A program made the translations under genes and the position numbers. The notes beneath the pieces were generated by a model that worked only from the letters and a program-made list of their open reading frames with translations, was not told where the DNA came from and did not search any database. DNA of 9,175 bases from CAZULF01 sp964621215 (GTDB lineage: Bacteria; Pseudomonadota; Gammaproteobacteria; UBA1113): the NCBI GenBank assembly GCA_964621215.1, contig CAZULF010000086.1, positions 1 through 9,175 on the forward strand, read 5' to 3'. This document shows positions 6,498 to 9,175 of this stretch, piece by piece. How positions within the stretch are numbered: position 1 is the stretch's first letter; each line of letters begins with the position of its first letter.

Positions 6498-6550
6498 GAT
6501 GCTGGTTCCATAGACATATCTATAATATACTGGGCCGAGTAGTACTCTCT

Positions 6551-6568
6551 TTCGGTAGAAATACCGAA
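6551..6568. repeat. Perfect 7-bp inverted repeat with GAAA tetraloop
   Basis: TTCGGTA (6551-6557) and TACCGAA (6562-6568) are exact inverted repeats around GAAA, a GNRA-type tetraloop when read on the plus strand. No T-tract follows closely on either strand, so it is not a standard intrinsic terminator. It could be an operator dyad or a stabilising leader hairpin of the rnr transcript. Confidence 0.6.
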
Positions 6569-6601
6569 TCGAGGTGATTTTACTGACAGTTAAGTACTAA
6601 C

Positions 6602-6622
6602 ACAAGCTAAAGTATAGCTTGT
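6602..6622. repeat. Perfect 8-bp inverted repeat upstream of rnr
   Basis: ACAAGCTA (6602-6609) and TAGCTTGT (6615-6622) pair perfectly around a 5-base loop AAGTA. It ends about 45 bases before the GTG start of rnr and is followed only by TTTGC, so it is a weak terminator at best. It may be a leader structure or an operator. Confidence 0.6.
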
Positions 6623-6667
6623 TTGCAAATTTGTGGTAACTCTATTAGAGAGGCAGAGACAGTCCCA

Positions 6668-9016
6668 GTGAATAAAAAATTGAAGAAGCCAGACCCTTAT
6701 GCTGATAGGGAGGCAGAAAAATATCCTAATCCTATTCCCAGTCGCGAATATATTTTGCAATTTCTACAAGATCGCGGCCGTCCGGCTACATTTGAAGAAA
6801 TTTCATTTGAATTAGATTTGCATGCAGAAGAAGCTATTGAAGCGTTGCGACGTCGTCTGATTGCGATGGAACGTGATGGTCAAATCATTCGGAATCGTAA
6901 AAAGGGCTATGGCCCCGCCTTGCATATGGGATTGATTCGCGGACGTGTGATTGGTCATCGTGATGGATTTGGTTTTTTGGTACCTGATGAAGGTGGTGCG
7001 GATTTATTTTTGCCAGAACGGCAAATGCGTGGATTGTTCGATGGTGATCGCATTCTTGCACGCGTAGCCGGCGTTGATCGTCGGGGTCGTTTAGAAGCAG
7101 CATTAGTCGAAGTATTAGAACGTGGCGTGACACAAATCGTAGGGCGTTTTGTCTGTGAAGCGGGTGCGTGTTTTGTTATTCCCGATAATACGCGCATTCG
7201 ACATCAAATTTTGGTGGCTCCTGAAAACACCGCTGGCGCCCAACCCGGCCAGATCGTCATGGTGACTATCATTGGTCAGCCAAGTAAATGGAGTTACCCT
7301 ATTGGTAAAGTGGTCGAAGTTCTTGGGCAGCACATGGCACCAGGATTGGAAATCGATACCGCGATTCGAGCACATAATTTACCGTATATTTGGTCTGCCG
7401 CGGTAGAAGATGAAATCCGTGATCTTAAGCCAGAAGTGGTAGAAAAAGATAAAGTCGGTCGTTTAGATTTACGTAAGTTACCATTAGTGACGATCGATGG
7501 TGAAGATGCACGTGATTTTGATGATGCGGTGTATTGTGAAAAAACACGTACGGGATGGAAACTATTAGTCGCTATTGCTGATGTGGCCCATTATGTAAAA
7601 ATTGGTACAGCGTTAGATGAGGCGGCATTAGAACGTGGCAATTCGGTTTATTTTCCAGAACGTGTTATTCCTATGTTGCCTGAAATATTATCGAATGAGC
7701 TTTGCTCACTTAAACCTAACGTTGATCGTTTATGTATGGTGTGTGAAATTCATTTATCAAAATCAGGTGAAGTAAAAAAATATGACTTTCATGAAGCAGT
7801 TATGCGTTCGCATGCGCGTTTTACTTATACGGAAGTGGCTGCAATTTTAAAAGGCGATCAAGCATTACGTAAAAAATATGAAGCATTAGTACCGCAATTA
7901 GAAGATTTATATGCGGTGTATCAGCTTTTATTTGCTAAAAGAAAAGAGCGCGGAGCGATTGATTTTGAATTACCCGAAACAAAAATTATTTTCGGTGCTG
8001 ATCGTAAAATTGAAAAAATTATTTCATCAGAACGGAATGATGCGCATCGTTTAATTGAAGAGTGCATGTTACTTGCAAATGTTTGTACGGCAGAATATTT
8101 AGTTGAGCATGGATTGCCGTCACTCTATCGTAATCACTTAGGTCCGGTAGCAGATAAATTAACTGATGTGCGTAAATTTCTCGGTGAATTAGGTTTAAAA
8201 CTCAATGGTGGGGTTGAGCCAAAACCGGAACATTATGCAAAATTGCTTAGACAAGCGAGCGAGCGTCCTGATTTAGCATTAATTCAAACTGTTATGTTAC
8301 GCTCTTTAGCGCAGGCGGTTTATCATCCAGATAATCAAGGCCATTTTGGTTTAGCTTTTGATGCCTATGCGCATTTTACTTCGCCCATTCGTCGTTATCC
8401 GGATTTATTAATACACCGTGCTATTAAGCACATTTTATCAGGTCGCAAACCAAAATCATTTGCGTATGACCAAGATAAAATGGCTAAACTCGGCAGCCAT
8501 TGTTCTATGACCGAGCGCCGTGCTGATGACGCCACTCGCGAAGTGACCAATTGGCTTAAGTGTGAATTTATGCTGGACAAAGTCGGACAAGTGTTCGATG
8601 GCATTATTTCTGGCGTGACAGGGTTTGGTGTGTTTGTGACCTTAAAAGATATCTTTATCGATGGTTTAGTTCACATCACCTCATTGAAAGATGATTATTA
8701 TCGCTTTGATCCTATCCATCACCGATTGACGGGCGAACGCGCTGGCGGAGTTTATAAAATGGGTGATCCATTGCGAGTGCAAGTTGCTCGTGTTGATTTA
8801 GATGAACGTAAAATTGATTTTGATTTGGTGGATGGTGCCATATCTCAGGAATCTAAAAAACAGAAAAAGAAATCCAATAAAAAAGACACGCCTAAACGGC
8901 AATCAAAACCATCTAAATCAGTAAAGCCTCCCGTACAAGAAAAGAGAAAAACAAAGAAAAGCACTAAACCCAAACCAAAAAAGCATGCTAGCTCGAAAAA
9001 GGCGAAAAAATCGTGA
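6668..9016 (+). CDS. rnr: Ribonuclease R (3'-5' exoribonuclease)
   Basis: RNase R processively degrades structured RNA from the 3' end and acts in mRNA and rRNA quality control in the cytosol. The GTG start gives 782 residues (E. coli about 813). Domains in order: basic N-terminus and winged-helix segment (about 20-85, EEISFELDLHAEEAIEALRRRL), cold-shock OB domains (about 90-225, GFGFLVPDEGGADLFLPE), RNB catalytic domain with DGEDARDFDDAV at 277-288, and the RNB end motif HFTSPIRRYPDL at about 569-580. The S1 domain is at about 641-720 (FDGIISGVTGFGVFVTL). The last 54 residues (729-782) are a lysine-rich tail. Catalytic aspartates 277, 283, 285 and 286 are all present. A TTG at 6623 would add 15 residues, but family proteins start near VNKKLKKPDPYADREAEKY, so GTG is preferred although its Shine-Dalgarno is poor. 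The gene overlaps rlmB by 4 bases, the classic rnr-rlmB arrangement. Confidence 0.97.
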   Translation: MNKKLKKPDPYADREAEKYPNPIPSREYILQFLQDRGRPATFEEISFELDLHAEEAIEALRRRLIAMERDGQIIRNRKKGYGPALHMGLIRGRVIGHRDGFGFLVPDEGGADLFLPERQMRGLFDGDRILARVAGVDRRGRLEAALVEVLERGVTQIVGRFVCEAGACFVIPDNTRIRHQILVAPENTAGAQPGQIVMVTIIGQPSKWSYPIGKVVEVLGQHMAPGLEIDTAIRAHNLPYIWSAAVEDEIRDLKPEVVEKDKVGRLDLRKLPLVTIDGEDARDFDDAVYCEKTRTGWKLLVAIADVAHYVKIGTALDEAALERGNSVYFPERVIPMLPEILSNELCSLKPNVDRLCMVCEIHLSKSGEVKKYDFHEAVMRSHARFTYTEVAAILKGDQALRKKYEALVPQLEDLYAVYQLLFAKRKERGAIDFELPETKIIFGADRKIEKIISSERNDAHRLIEECMLLANVCTAEYLVEHGLPSLYRNHLGPVADKLTDVRKFLGELGLKLNGGVEPKPEHYAKLLRQASERPDLALIQTVMLRSLAQAVYHPDNQGHFGLAFDAYAHFTSPIRRYPDLLIHRAIKHILSGRKPKSFAYDQDKMAKLGSHCSMTERRADDATREVTNWLKCEFMLDKVGQVFDGIISGVTGFGVFVTLKDIFIDGLVHITSLKDDYYRFDPIHHRLTGERAGGVYKMGDPLRVQVARVDLDERKIDFDLVDGAISQESKKQKKKSNKKDTPKRQSKPSKSVKPPVQEKRKTKKSTKPKPKKHASSKKAKKS

Positions 9017-9175
9017 GTCAGTTAATTTTTGGTATGCATTCTGTTTTAGCTGCGTTGCACAATACACGAATCGATGTGGTTGAATTATTGATTGCTGATA
9101 CGCGTCAAGGTTCTAAGATGTTGGAAATAAACGATTTGGCTGCACAGCGTAGAATAGCGATAAAATCCATTAGCC
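9013..9175 (+). CDS. rlmB: 23S rRNA (guanosine(2251)-2'-O)-methyltransferase RlmB, 5' part
   Basis: Only the first 54 codons are in the window; the gene runs off the right edge. The product begins MSQLIFGMHSVLAALHN (GTG start), which matches the SpoU/TrmH-family N-terminal substrate-binding domain of RlmB (E. coli MSEMIYGIHAVQALL). This domain precedes the SAM-binding knotted methyltransferase domain, not seen here. RlmB methylates the 2'-OH of G2251 in the peptidyl-transferase P-loop of 23S rRNA. The GTG overlaps the rnr stop TGA as GTGA, with no strong Shine-Dalgarno, so translation is probably coupled to rnr. The call rests on the N-terminus plus its position after rnr; the related TrmH-family methyltransferases are less likely. 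Confidence 0.85.
   Translation, partial: MSQLIFGMHSVLAALHNTRIDVVELLIADTRQGSKMLEINDLAAQRRIAIKSIS

Larger units (their letters stand above)
6498..6667. promoter_or_regulatory. Divergent lipoprotein/rnr intergenic region
   Basis: This 170-bp gap must carry promoters for both directions. A perfect TATAAT is at 6521-6526 on the plus strand, but no good -35 lies at the right distance. The same AT-rich block reads TATATT or TATTAT on the minus strand. A second plus-strand candidate is CTGACA at 6583-6588 (5 of 6 to the -35 consensus) with a weak -10 near 6606-6611. GAGTAGTACTC at 6537-6547 is a small dyad. Two perfect hairpins are listed separately. Confidence 0.35.

Noticed and set aside
6574..6600. 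Tiny open frame (GTG start, 8 codons, MILLTVKY) between the two hairpins, as a leader peptide
   Set aside because: There is no Shine-Dalgarno site at a usable distance and the codons carry no obvious regulatory residues; it is expected by chance.
6885..7375. Minus-strand open frames of about 80 codons inside rnr
   Set aside because: They lie antisense to strongly conserved RNase R domains, have compositions typical of shadow frames, and lack recognisable motifs.
1..9175. Mobile elements, CRISPR arrays, tRNA or rRNA genes
   Set aside because: No transposase or integrase, no regularly spaced direct repeats, no terminal inverted repeats and no tRNA or rRNA signatures were seen; the window is nearly filled with housekeeping genes.

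Overview
This 9.2-kb window looks like ordinary chromosomal DNA from a gammaproteobacterium. The best guess is the order Legionellales (Legionella/Coxiella relatives). Reasons: a moderate, roughly low-40s GC content by eye; EF-P with Lys34 beside the beta-lysylation enzyme EpmB; a P-protein split into GcvPA and GcvPB; the rnr-rlmB pair; and a small secreted protein that recalls the Legionella EnhB group. The taxonomic call is inference; no marker such as rRNA is present.

Layout from left to right. (1) epmB on the minus strand diverges from efp on the plus strand across about 120 bp that holds a bulged hairpin and possible extended -10 elements. efp is followed after 5 bp by queC, so the left third is devoted to translation: EF-P, its modification enzyme, and a step of queuosine synthesis. 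(2) queC converges on gcvPB with only 9 bp between stop codons. The minus-strand operon gcvH-gcvPA-gcvPB encodes the lipoyl carrier and both P-protein subunits of the glycine cleavage system. The T-protein gene gcvT, which often precedes gcvH, is not in the window. gcvH has a credible sigma70 promoter of its own and no room for a glycine riboswitch downstream of it. (3) Upstream of gcvH on the same strand are two small exported proteins: a secreted four-cysteine protein using a TTG start, and a small lipoprotein. (4) A 170-bp divergent region with two perfect hairpins separates the lipoprotein gene from rnr (RNase R) on the plus strand. rnr overlaps the start of rlmB (23S rRNA Gm2251 methyltransferase) by 4 bp, and rlmB is cut by the right edge.

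No mobile element, CRISPR array, tRNA, rRNA or phage gene was seen, and every recognisable enzyme retains its key catalytic residues. I found no convincing new biological system. The least explained parts are the pair of small exported proteins between gcvH and rnr, the hairpins in the two divergent intergenic regions, and the odd C-terminal tail of GcvPA.
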